Below are positions 14,067-22,084 of a stretch of DNA of 64,000 bases, piece by piece. The stretch lies in assembly GCA_040506895.1 (NCBI GenBank), contig JBEVVY010000001.1:2775116-2839115 (forward strand), given 5' to 3'. The notes beneath the pieces were generated by a model that saw nothing but the letters and a program-made list of their open reading frames with translations, made no database searches and was not told the DNA's origin. The stretch is from Sedimenticola_A sp040506895. Its GTDB lineage: Bacteria > Pseudomonadota > Gammaproteobacteria > Chromatiales > Chromatiaceae. The position numbers and the translations under genes were made by a program. Every line of letters starts with the position of its first letter. Positions within the stretch are counted from its first letter, which is position 1.

Positions 14067-15518
14067 ATGGGTAAGCCCACAGGTTTCATGGAGTTTCCGC
14101 GCAAGGACCGGAGCTATGCACCGGTCTCCGACCGGATCACCCATTACAACGAGTTCAGCATCCCCCTGACTGATGACGAGATGGGCGTCCAGGGTGCCCG
14201 CTGCATGGATTGCGGTATTCCGTTCTGTCACGAGGGGTGCCCGGTCAACAACATCATTCCCGACTGGAACGACCTGGTCTATCGCCAGGACTGGAAAGCG
14301 GCCGTGGATGTGTTGCACTCCACCAACAACTTCCCGGAGTTCACCGGTCGTATCTGTCCGGCCCCCTGCCAGGAGGCCTGCACCCTGAACCTCCAGGACG
14401 ATCCGGTCACCATCAAGAACGTCGAGCTCTCCATCGTCGAGAAGGCGTGGGAAGAGGGCTGGATCCAGCCCCAGATACCCCGGCACAAGAGCGGCAAGCG
14501 CGTGGCGGTTGTCGGCTCCGGTCCTGCTGGCCTGGCGGCGGCGCAGCAGCTGGCGCGTGCCGGCCACTTCGTTGCCGTCTACGAGCGTCAGAACCGCATC
14601 GGCGGTCTGCTGCGCTACGGCATTCCCGACTTCAAGCTCGACAAGAAGGTGATCGATCGCCGTATGGCGCAGATGCGTGCAGAAGGCGTCGAGTTCCATG
14701 CCAACACCCACGTCGGTGTCGACATGCCGGCCAGCAAGCTGGTGGATGAGTTCGACGCGGTGGTGCTGGCGGGCGGCTCAGAGCAGCCCCGTGACCTGCC
14801 GGTGCCCGGTCGCGAGCTCAACGGTGTCCACTTCGCCATGGATTTTCTGCGTACCAACAGCCGCCGGGTTCAGGGTGACGTGATTCCCGAAGAGGAGTTC
14901 ATCTCCGCCGAGGGCAAGCACGTACTGGTGATCGGTGGCGGTGATACCGGCTCCGACTGTATCGGTACCTCCAACCGTCACGGTGCGGTCTCTGTCACCC
15001 AGATCGAGATCATGCCCCAGCCTCCCGAGAAGGAGGAGAAGGGCACCACCTGGCCCTACTGGCCCAACAAGATGCGCACCTCCACCTCCCAGGAGGAGGG
15101 CTGCGAGCGCATGTGGTGCGTGGCCACCAAGGAGTTCCTGGACGACGGCAATGGAAATGTCACGGGCGCCCGTTGCGTCAAGGTCGAGTGGGAGAACGTC
15201 GACGGCAGCTGGAAGATGAACGAGGTCGAAGGTTCAGAGTTCGAACTGAAGGCCGACCTGGTGACCCTGGCTATGGGTTTTGTCCACCCGGTCCACGAGG
15301 GTATGCTCAAGGAGCTGTCTGTGGACCTGGATGCCCGTGGCAACGTCAAGGGAGAAACCGAGGGTGAGGATGCCTACAAGACCTCCATCGACGGTGTCTT
15401 CGCCGCGGGCGACATGCGCCGGGGACAGTCCCTGGTGGTCTGGGCGATCCGGGAGGGACGCCAGTGTGCTCGTGCAGTGGACGAGTACCTGATGGGCGTG
15501 TCCGACCTGCCACGCTGA
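14067..15518 (+). CDS. gltD: Glutamate synthase (NADPH), small subunit
   Basis: Delivers electrons from NADPH through FAD and two [4Fe-4S] clusters to GltB. The N-terminal cysteine clusters are seen in CMDCGIPFCHEGCPV and CPAPCQEAC. The FAD-binding GSGPAGLAAAQQL and NADPH-binding VIGGGDTGSDC Rossmann motifs follow, and the C-terminal FAD contact GVFAAGDMRRGQSLVVWA is intact. At 483 residues the size is standard. It sits 2 bp after gltB and ends before a UUCG-loop terminator. Confidence 0.97.
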   Translation: MGKPTGFMEFPRKDRSYAPVSDRITHYNEFSIPLTDDEMGVQGARCMDCGIPFCHEGCPVNNIIPDWNDLVYRQDWKAAVDVLHSTNNFPEFTGRICPAPCQEACTLNLQDDPVTIKNVELSIVEKAWEEGWIQPQIPRHKSGKRVAVVGSGPAGLAAAQQLARAGHFVAVYERQNRIGGLLRYGIPDFKLDKKVIDRRMAQMRAEGVEFHANTHVGVDMPASKLVDEFDAVVLAGGSEQPRDLPVPGRELNGVHFAMDFLRTNSRRVQGDVIPEEEFISAEGKHVLVIGGGDTGSDCIGTSNRHGAVSVTQIEIMPQPPEKEEKGTTWPYWPNKMRTSTSQEEGCERMWCVATKEFLDDGNGNVTGARCVKVEWENVDGSWKMNEVEGSEFELKADLVTLAMGFVHPVHEGMLKELSVDLDARGNVKGETEGEDAYKTSIDGVFAAGDMRRGQSLVVWAIREGRQCARAVDEYLMGVSDLPR

Positions 15519-15531
15519 TCGGCATTGAATG

Positions 15532-15563
15532 AGAATGGCGACTTCGGTCGCCATTTCTTTTTC
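15532..15563 (+). terminator. Rho-independent terminator after gltD
   Basis: A 9-bp perfect stem (AATGGCGAC paired with GTCGCCATT) closes a TTCG tetraloop and is followed by a T-rich tail (TCTTTTT). It is 13 bp downstream of the gltD stop and separates gltBD from hemE. Confidence 0.88.
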
Positions 15564-15607
15564 GAAATATAAAAATAGCTTAACGTTGAGAACTACCGGG
15601 GATATCA

Positions 15608-16678
15608 GTGAGTAATCTAAAGAACGACCGTTTCCTGCGCGCCCTGCTGCGCGAGCCTGTAGACATGACCCCCGTCTGGATGATGCGCCAGGCCGGGCGT
15701 TACCTGCCCGAGTACCGTGCCACCCGCGCCAAGGCGGGCAGTTTCATGGATCTGTGCAAAAATCCGGAACTGGCCTGCGAGGTGACAATTCAGCCCCTGG
15801 ATCGCTTCCCCCTGGATGCGGCGATCCTGTTCTCGGACATTCTCACCATTCCCGACGCCATGGGGCTGGGACTCTATTTCACCGAAGGTGAGGGTCCCCG
15901 TTTCGAGCGTCCCGTGCGCGATGCCGCCGCGGTGGAGGCACTGGGTGTGCCGGATCCCGAGGGTGAGCTGAAATACGTAATGGACGCGGTGCGCACGATC
16001 CGTCGTGAACTCGATGGCCGTGTACCCCTGATCGGCTTTTCCGGCAGCCCCTGGACCCTGGCCACCTACATGGTCGAGGGTGGTGGTACCAAGAACTTTG
16101 CCCAGGTAAAGGGGATGATGTTCGATCGGCCCGACCTGATGCACAAGCTGCTCGAAACCACGGCCGACGCTGTCATCGCCTATCTCAACGCCCAGGTGGA
16201 AGCCGGTGCCCAGGCCCTGATGATCTTCGATACCTGGGGTGGTGTACTGAGCCCCAGCGACTACAAGAGCTTCTCCCTCGACTACATGCAGCGCATCGTC
16301 GAGGGGCTGACCCGTGAGAGCGAGGGTCGCAAGGTGCCGGTGATACTCTTCACCAAGGGTGGAGGTCAGTGGCTGCAGATGATGGCCGACACCGGCTGTG
16401 ACGGCCTGGGTGTCGACTGGACCACCGACCTGGCCGAGGCTCGCGCCCGTGTAGAGGGCAGGGTCGCCCTGCAGGGCAATATCGATCCCTGCATTCTCTA
16501 CGCCTCCCCGGAACGTATCCGCAACGAAGTGGGGCGCGTCCTGGCAAGCTACGGCAAGGGTACGGGTCATGTCTTCAACCTGGGTCACGGAATTCATCCC
16601 AACGTCAATCCGGAGCATGCCGGTGCCCTGGTGGATGCGGTCCACGAACTGAGTGTGCCCTACCACCAGGACGACTGA
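15608..16678 (+). CDS. hemE: Uroporphyrinogen decarboxylase
   Basis: Decarboxylates the four acetate chains of uroporphyrinogen III to give coproporphyrinogen III in heme/siroheme-branch tetrapyrrole synthesis. The signature PVWMMRQAGRYLPEYR with the substrate-binding Arg residues lies near residues 22-37, and the GFSGSPWTLATYMVEG signature follows in mid-protein. At 356 residues it is full length. GTG start at 15608 with CCGGGGA upstream. A hydroxyacid dehydrogenase follows after 12 bp and may be cotranscribed. Confidence 0.96.
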   Translation: MSNLKNDRFLRALLREPVDMTPVWMMRQAGRYLPEYRATRAKAGSFMDLCKNPELACEVTIQPLDRFPLDAAILFSDILTIPDAMGLGLYFTEGEGPRFERPVRDAAAVEALGVPDPEGELKYVMDAVRTIRRELDGRVPLIGFSGSPWTLATYMVEGGGTKNFAQVKGMMFDRPDLMHKLLETTADAVIAYLNAQVEAGAQALMIFDTWGGVLSPSDYKSFSLDYMQRIVEGLTRESEGRKVPVILFTKGGGQWLQMMADTGCDGLGVDWTTDLAEARARVEGRVALQGNIDPCILYASPERIRNEVGRVLASYGKGTGHVFNLGHGIHPNVNPEHAGALVDAVHELSVPYHQDD

Positions 16679-16690
16679 TCGGCGCTATCC

Positions 16691-17557
16691 ATGAAGATCG
16701 TACAGCTCGGTCTCGGCCTGATGGGTGCACCGATTGCCCTCAGGCTGCAGCAGGAAGGTTTCGATATCTCCGGCTGGAACCGCGGCCGCGAGCGGTCGGC
16801 TCTCGCCTCTGAACAGGGATTGCCGGTCATCGGTGACCTCGGGCGTGCTGTCGGACAGGCGGATCTGCTGATCCTCACCCTGAGCGACAAGGCCTCCATC
16901 GACGCGGTTCTCTTTCCCGATGAGGGTGCGCTGCCCCTGGCGGGAAAGCGGGTGCTGCAGATGGGTACCATCGGGCCGGCCGAGAGCCGCGAGGTTGCCG
17001 TCCGCTGCGAGGCCGCCGGTGCACGTTACCTTGAAGCCCCCGTGCTGGGCAGTATTCCCGAGGCCAGGGCCGGCACCCTGATCATCATGGCGGGTGGCGA
17101 CCAGGCCGATTACGACGCCTGCCTGCCCCTGCTCAAGGTGCTGGGCGAGGCGCCTGAGCTCGTTGGCGGGGTGGGGCAGGGCGCCGCCCTGAAGCTGGCC
17201 ATGAACCAGCTGATCGCATCCCTCACCACCGGCTTCTCTCTCAGCCTGGGCCTGGTCAGGGCCGAGGGGCTGGACGTGGAGCGTTTCATGGCGCTGCTGC
17301 GCACCAGTGCACTCTATGCGCCCACCTTCGACAAGAAACTGGCCAAGATGCTGGCCCACGACTACGCCAATCCCAATTTTCCGCTCAAGCACCTGATCAA
17401 GGATGTAGACCTTTTCACGCGTGTTGCACGAGAGAGTGGTATCGACGCTTCGGTACCCGAGGCGCTCTCCGCGCAGTTGGAGAAGGGGCGTGAAATGGGG
17501 CTCGCCGACGAGGATTACTCGGCGCTGTACGAAGCGGTAAATTCAGCTACAAAGTAG
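16691..17557 (+). CDS. NAD(P)-dependent beta-hydroxyacid dehydrogenase family protein
   Basis: Member of the 3-hydroxyisobutyrate dehydrogenase / glyoxylate-succinic semialdehyde reductase superfamily. An N-terminal Rossmann domain starts with GLGLMG (residues 7-12). The conserved GTIGP substrate-binding segment lies near residue 92. The catalytic Lys168 is in GAALKLAMNQLI, and an all-helical C-terminal domain completes the 288-residue protein. The exact substrate cannot be read from the sequence; glyoxylate or succinic semialdehyde reduction is a reasonable family-level guess. It sits 12 bp after hemE on the same strand. Confidence 0.85.
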   Translation: MKIVQLGLGLMGAPIALRLQQEGFDISGWNRGRERSALASEQGLPVIGDLGRAVGQADLLILTLSDKASIDAVLFPDEGALPLAGKRVLQMGTIGPAESREVAVRCEAAGARYLEAPVLGSIPEARAGTLIIMAGGDQADYDACLPLLKVLGEAPELVGGVGQGAALKLAMNQLIASLTTGFSLSLGLVRAEGLDVERFMALLRTSALYAPTFDKKLAKMLAHDYANPNFPLKHLIKDVDLFTRVARESGIDASVPEALSAQLEKGREMGLADEDYSALYEAVNSATK

Positions 17558-17595
17558 GCCTGGAATAATACTCCTGCCTGAGCGAGGATCGGATT

Positions 17596-18135
17596 ATGGG
17601 CAATTCACTACAGGACCAGCTGCTGAAGGCGGGCCTGACCGACAAGAAACAGGTCAACAAGGCGAAAAAGGCCAAGCAGCAGAAAGAGAAGGCCCAGCGC
17701 CACAGCAAGCAGAAGCAGGTGGACGAGTCGACCCGGCGTGCCCGGGAAGCGGCGGCAGAGGCCGCCCGGCGTGACCGCGAGCTCAACCAGCAGAAGCAGC
17801 AGGTAGCCGAGGAGAAGGCGATTGCCGCCCAGGTGCGCCAGCTGATCGAAATGAACCGCCTCGCGCTGGACGAAGGGGAGGCCGCATACAACTTCACCGA
17901 TGATGGCAAGGTGCGGCGCATCCATGTCACCGACGAGATACAGCGGCAGCTGGGCAGGGGGCGCCTGGCCATCGTGAAGTTGGGACAGCAGTACGAGGTG
18001 GTCCCCGCCGGGGTGGCGGAAAAGATCAGTAGCCGCTCCGCAGAGTCTGTCATCGTCTGCAACGAACCCGAAGTTCAGGATGATGCGGATGATCCTTACG
18101 CCGATTTCAAGGTGCCCGACGATATGATGTGGTGA
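17596..18135 (+). CDS. DUF2058 family protein (YaiL-like)
   Basis: Small cytoplasmic protein of the DUF2058/YaiL family; its biochemical role is not established. The N terminus (MGNSLQDQLLKAGL) and the long, highly charged Lys/Gln/Glu coiled coil at about residues 18-85 are characteristic. A compact globular C-terminal half contains YNFTDDGKVRRIHV and ends at an acidic tail. The 179-residue length matches the family. Starts 38 bp after the dehydrogenase gene. Confidence 0.85.
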   Translation: MGNSLQDQLLKAGLTDKKQVNKAKKAKQQKEKAQRHSKQKQVDESTRRAREAAAEAARRDRELNQQKQQVAEEKAIAAQVRQLIEMNRLALDEGEAAYNFTDDGKVRRIHVTDEIQRQLGRGRLAIVKLGQQYEVVPAGVAEKISSRSAESVIVCNEPEVQDDADDPYADFKVPDDMMW

Positions 18136-18213
18136 ATTGATCGGAGGGCAGCCCTGTTGCAATTCGGGGAATCGCCACTATCTTTTCAGCATGATTAGCG
18201 TTGGAGTTTATTC

Positions 18214-19098
18214 ATGACCCGTATACTTCTGTTTCTCGCCACCAATGCGGCGATCCTGGTGCTGATCAGCATCACCTTCCGCCTGCTTGGCATAGAGGGC
18301 ATTCTGCAGAGCAACCAGGTGGACCTGGATCTCAACGCCCTGCTGGTGATGTCGGCGGTGATCGGCTTCAGTGGCTCGTTTATCTCCCTCTTCATCTCCA
18401 AGTGGATGGCCAAGCGCAGCATGGGCGTGCATCTGCTGGAGTCCCCCGCGACCGCCACCGAGCAGTGGCTGGTGAATACCGTGCGCCGCCAGGCGGAGCA
18501 GGCGGGGATCGGTATGCCCGAGGTGGGCATCTTCAACTCGCCGCAACCCAACGCTTTCGCTACCGGCTGGAACCGTAACAACGCCCTGGTGGCGGTGAGT
18601 GCCGGCCTGCTGCAGCAGATGAGCCAGGACGAGGTTGAGGCGGTGCTCGCTCACGAGGTGAGTCACGTGGCCAACGGTGACATGGTGACCCTGGCCCTGA
18701 TCCAGGGCGTGGTCAACACGTTCGTGGTATTCCTGTCCCGGGTTATCGGCCACCTGGTCGACCGGGTGGTGTTCAAGACCGAACGTGGACACGGCCCCGC
18801 CTATTACATCACGGCCATCGTGGCGGAGCTGGTGCTGGCGGTGCTGGCCAGTGCCATTGTCATGTGGTTCTCACGCCGCAGGGAGTACCGGGCGGATGCA
18901 GGTGGTGCCCAGCTGGCCGGGCGTAACAAGATGATTTCTGCGCTGCAGCGCCTTCAGGCGGTGCATGAACCCCATGCGCTGCCCGACCAGTTCGCCGCGT
19001 TCGGTATCGCCGGAGGCCTGGGGGATGGCATCAAGAAGCTGTTCATGAGTCATCCTCCCCTGCAGGAGCGTATTGCAGCGTTGCAGGCACAGCGTTAG
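18214..19098 (+). CDS. htpX: Membrane-bound zinc protease HtpX
   Basis: Inner-membrane M48 metalloprotease involved in quality control of misfolded membrane proteins. Two N-terminal membrane segments (about 4-24 and 40-62) precede the zinc motif HEVSH at residues 147-151. Two further hydrophobic segments follow (about 165-182 and 197-217), then the third ligand region in the SRRREYRADAGGA segment. At 294 residues it is full length. GGAG lies about 10 nt upstream of the ATG. Confidence 0.95.
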   Translation: MTRILLFLATNAAILVLISITFRLLGIEGILQSNQVDLDLNALLVMSAVIGFSGSFISLFISKWMAKRSMGVHLLESPATATEQWLVNTVRRQAEQAGIGMPEVGIFNSPQPNAFATGWNRNNALVAVSAGLLQQMSQDEVEAVLAHEVSHVANGDMVTLALIQGVVNTFVVFLSRVIGHLVDRVVFKTERGHGPAYYITAIVAELVLAVLASAIVMWFSRRREYRADAGGAQLAGRNKMISALQRLQAVHEPHALPDQFAAFGIAGGLGDGIKKLFMSHPPLQERIAALQAQR

Positions 19099-19142
19099 TA
19101 CACGGAGTCACGCGGTTGCGGCTGCCGGTCAGCCGTAGCCGT

Positions 19143-19388
19143 TCACTGCCTGTCGAAGCCTTTTTTCACTTCCACCGAGTTGCCCAGGTCGAGGCCGGTG
19201 AGATCCTTCACGCACTCGTTGATGAATGCTTCGAGATCGGGGCCGTTCAGACCTTCGCCCTCGCCTTCGAGATGGCAGTTGGCCTTGGTCTCTTCGAGAC
19301 TCTCGTCTGCCTGTGCGGTTATGGGCGGGATGAACAAAAGGGAGCTGATGAACGCTGCAGCGCCTCTGGTAGTTATTGAACAGTGCAT
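19143..19388 (-). CDS. Small predicted periplasmic protein with two cysteines
   Basis: I do not recognise a named family. The 81-residue product has an N-terminal hydrophobic segment resembling a Sec signal peptide, with cleavage likely after AQA near residue 27. The mature part is about 54 residues, acidic in its first half. Two Cys about 21 residues apart (NCHLEG and NECVKDL) could form a disulfide. No strong ribosome-binding site is visible before the ATG at 19388, which lowers certainty. It is convergent with htpX and about 90 bp downstream of slyX. Confidence 0.55.
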   Translation of the reverse strand: MHCSITTRGAAAFISSLLFIPPITAQADESLEETKANCHLEGEGEGLNGPDLEAFINECVKDLTGLDLGNSVEVKKGFDRQ

Positions 19389-19478
19389 GTTGAGTGGTTT
19401 TTATACAGCCAGGAAGTCGCGCATCTTATCAGCAGCCCTTCCGGTGTGCCAGTCATTGACGCAGGATAGCCTGCGCTA

Positions 19479-19682
19479 TCAGTAGTGGGGTGGAGGTGTC
19501 TCTTCGTCCGCGGATGCCACCTGGGATGGGGTGAGATTTTTCAGCTGCTGGCGTAGCTGCTGCAACGCCGTATGCAGCTCAGAGATCTGGTTCTGCTGGC
19601 GGGTGACGGTAAGGGTCAGCTCCTGGATTGCGTCGTCCTGGAAGGCCACGCGGGTCTGGAGATCGATCAGCTCTTCGTTCAT
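19479..19682 (-). CDS. slyX: SlyX family protein
   Basis: 67-residue coiled-coil protein of the SlyX family, function unknown. The N-terminal MNEELIDLQTRVAFQDD, the heptad-rich middle and the C-terminal PPHY ending are family hallmarks. It is the last gene of the minus-strand operon and starts 16 bp downstream of the zapE stop. Confidence 0.9.
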   Translation of the reverse strand: MNEELIDLQTRVAFQDDAIQELTLTVTRQQNQISELHTALQQLRQQLKNLTPSQVASADEETPPPHY

Positions 19683-19698
19683 GGAAACAGGTCTCTTG

Positions 19699-20808
19699 TC
19701 AGTGGATGCGATGGGCCTTTGCCAGGTAGTCGGTGGACTGCATCTCCTGCAGCCGGCTCACTGCCCGCTGGAAATCGAAGGCGAGGCGCTCGCCCTGGTA
19801 GAGTGACTCGGGCGGCTCGGCGGCACTGATGATCAGTTTTACGTTGCGGTCGTAGAACTCGTCCACCAGGTAGAGAAAGCGCCGGGTGGCGTCGTCCAGG
19901 GCGGGTCCCAGCAGCGGGATGTCCGAGATCAGCACGGTGTGGAAGCTGCGGGCAAGCTCCAGGTAGTCGGCCTGGCTTCGGGGTGGGCCGCAGAGGGCCA
20001 TGAAGTCGAACCAGACCACGTCGTCGGCGATGCCTCTTACGGGGATGTCGCGTCCGAAGACATGGATCTTTCCCGCTCCCTGGTTGATCTCCGGTGCCAG
20101 GGCTTCAAACTCTTCTGTCAGCCGCTGCTCCGTCCCGGGGCCCAGGGGAGTGTGATAAATGGTGGCCTGTTCCAGGTAGCGCAGTCGATAGTCGGTGCCG
20201 CCATCCAGCTTGATGATCTGAGTGTGCTGTTTCAGCAGGTCGATCGCCGGCAGGAAGCTGGCCCGCTGGATGCCGTCCTGGTAGAGATTGTCCGGTGCCG
20301 TGTTGGAGGTGGTGACCAGGGTGACGCCCTGGCGGAAGAGTGCCTTCAGCAGCCCGGCGAGAATCATGGCATCGCCGATGTCGGTGACAATGAATTCGTC
20401 CAGGCAGATCACCCGGGCGTTATCCGCCAGGCGTTTTGCCACCAGTTCCAGGGGATCCTGTTGACCTCTCATTTGCGCCAGCTGTTCGTGGACATCGCGC
20501 ATGAACTGGTGGAAGTGCAGGCGCAGCTTCCGGTCGCCCGGCAGCAGGTTGTAGAAGAGGTCGATAAGCCATGTCTTGCCACGTCCCACGCCCCCCCAGA
20601 GATAGATGCCGGTTTCAGGGGTGATGTCGGCGGAACCTGCGCTGAACAGCCCCTTCAGCAGGCCGTAACCGCCCCTGGGATTGCCGTTGGCGGGTTGCTC
20701 CAGTCGATCGTAGAGATTCTGCAGGGCGGCGATGGCCGCCTCCTGGGCGGCATCGGGGATCAGGTCGGTCTCTTCCAGCTGTTGCCGGTAATACTGTTCA
20801 GGAGTCAT
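19699..20808 (-). CDS. zapE: Cell division ATPase ZapE (AFG1-like)
   Basis: AFG1-type P-loop ATPase that associates with the Z-ring in gammaproteobacteria. Walker A is GGVGRGKT at residues 72-79; Walker B lies in VICLDEFIVTD. The FHQFMRDVHEQL segment and the sensor TSNTAPDNLYQDGIQR are typical. At 369 residues it is full length. It sits 26 bp downstream of the ArsR-type regulator and upstream of slyX in an apparent operon headed by a histidine kinase, an unusual setting for zapE. Confidence 0.93.
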   Translation of the reverse strand: MTPEQYYRQQLEETDLIPDAAQEAAIAALQNLYDRLEQPANGNPRGGYGLLKGLFSAGSADITPETGIYLWGGVGRGKTWLIDLFYNLLPGDRKLRLHFHQFMRDVHEQLAQMRGQQDPLELVAKRLADNARVICLDEFIVTDIGDAMILAGLLKALFRQGVTLVTTSNTAPDNLYQDGIQRASFLPAIDLLKQHTQIIKLDGGTDYRLRYLEQATIYHTPLGPGTEQRLTEEFEALAPEINQGAGKIHVFGRDIPVRGIADDVVWFDFMALCGPPRSQADYLELARSFHTVLISDIPLLGPALDDATRRFLYLVDEFYDRNVKLIISAAEPPESLYQGERLAFDFQRAVSRLQEMQSTDYLAKAHRIH

Positions 20809-20834
20809 GTTGCCCGGATGCTGGAATCCAGTGG

Positions 20835-21176
20835 TCAGTCTTCGTTGCGCGGGTAACGGTCATCCAGGTTGGCCGGGCAGAGCACGTTACGCATGGTGCC
20901 GATCAGTGTCAGCAGCTGGCCGTTGCGGATACGGTAATAGATGCGGTTGGCCTCTTTGCGCGAGGTGACGATGTTCTTGTTCCGCAGCTGCTCGAGGTGC
21001 TGGGAGATATTGCTCTGGGAGGTGCCGGTCCGCTCAACGATCTCCCCTACAGACAGCTCGTCATCTCCCAGGGAACAGAGGATCTTCCAGCGCAGGGGGT
21101 GGGCCATCGCTTTCAGGGCGTTGGCGGTCAGCGTGGTGTCTTCGTTAGGAATGGTGGGTTCTGTAGGTTCAGTCAT
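20835..21176 (-). CDS. ArsR-family regulator, SqrR/BigR-like candidate persulfide sensor
   Basis: 113-residue winged-helix repressor. The start is ATG 21176 with AGGAG 7 nt upstream. The HTH segment (about 41-72, SVGEIVERTGTSQSNISQHLEQL) and wing RIYYRI are classic ArsR. There is no CxC metal site. The only two cysteines are C34 (KILCSL, helix 2) and C100 (NVLCPAN, helix 5), 66 residues apart. Known family fact: SqrR/BigR sense persulfides through two cysteines in these helices with the same spacing. I infer sensing of reactive sulfur species; the target genes are not in view. Lies between the REC-PAS gene and zapE in one operon. Confidence 0.85.
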   Translation of the reverse strand: MTEPTEPTIPNEDTTLTANALKAMAHPLRWKILCSLGDDELSVGEIVERTGTSQSNISQHLEQLRNKNIVTSRKEANRIYYRIRNGQLLTLIGTMRNVLCPANLDDRYPRNED

Positions 21177-21195
21177 TGTGTACTCCTGTTGCTTC

Positions 21196-22071
21196 TCAGG
21201 GGAGGCTGGCGGCACTCTTCTGTTGCTCTTCGTTCGCATCCTCCCGGACATACCCGGTCATGTCTTTGGCAATGCAGATGATGTCGGAGATCTCTCCGTC
21301 GTCGTTGGTGATCGCAGTGCGTGAGAACAGGATCGGCACCCGGCTTCCGTCTCTCGCGATAAAGCGTGCATCGATCTTTTTCAGGGCGCCTACCCGGATC
21401 AGCGCTTCGAGCCAGGTTCCCATGAAAGCACCGGCCTGTTCGTCTGCCTCCTCTTCGAAGACGTCACCGATCTGCATGTCGACCAGCGATCCCTCTTCGT
21501 AGCCCAGCATCTCGTAAGCCGTGGGGTTGGCCTGGGTGATGGTGCCTTCAGGATTGAGTACCAGCAGCGCCTCGCCCATATGGTGGATGATGTTTTCCAG
21601 GTGCTGCTTGGCCTGGGCAAGCTCGGCAGTGCGTGCGGCGACTTTCTGCTCCAGTACGGTGTTGAGCTCGCGCTCTTTCTCTATCAGGCGGAAATAGGTG
21701 CTGATCTTGTTGATGAGCTGGTTGTCGTCGATCGGTTTCAGCAGGTAATCGACAGCGCCGACATCGTAGCCTTTCTGCTGGAACTCCTGGGTCTTGAAGG
21801 CGGCGGTGAGGAAGATGATCGGGATGTCGCGGGTCTTCTTTCGGACCTTGAGTATCGAGGCGGTCTGAAAGCCATCCATCTCCGGCATCTGGATATCGAG
21901 GATGATCAGGTCGATCTTCTGCTCGCCCAGGGCGATATCCAGTGCCTGCTGTCCCGAGGTGGCTTCGAAGATCTCCACGTCCATATGCTGTTCCACCAGC
22001 GTGCGCAGGGTGAACAGGTTGTGTTCGTGATCATCTACGATCAGCAGCTTGAAACCACTATAACGCTTCAT
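21196..22071 (-). CDS. Response regulator with REC and PAS domains
   Basis: 291-residue protein with an N-terminal receiver domain: acidic pocket DD at residues 13-14, phosphoacceptor D59 in LIILDIQMPEMDG, and conserved Lys in LLKPIDD. A coiled coil (about 130-160) leads to a PAS domain (about 160-270) with LVLNPEGTITQANPTAYEMLGYEEGSLVD. There is no DNA-binding or enzymatic output domain, so it probably acts by protein interaction or within a phosphorelay. It starts 13 bp downstream of the hybrid kinase gene, its likely partner. Confidence 0.88.
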   Translation of the reverse strand: MKRYSGFKLLIVDDHEHNLFTLRTLVEQHMDVEIFEATSGQQALDIALGEQKIDLIILDIQMPEMDGFQTASILKVRKKTRDIPIIFLTAAFKTQEFQQKGYDVGAVDYLLKPIDDNQLINKISTYFRLIEKERELNTVLEQKVAARTAELAQAKQHLENIIHHMGEALLVLNPEGTITQANPTAYEMLGYEEGSLVDMQIGDVFEEEADEQAGAFMGTWLEALIRVGALKKIDARFIARDGSRVPILFSRTAITNDDGEISDIICIAKDMTGYVREDANEEQQKSAASLP

Positions 22072-22084
22072 GGGATTTCATTTT

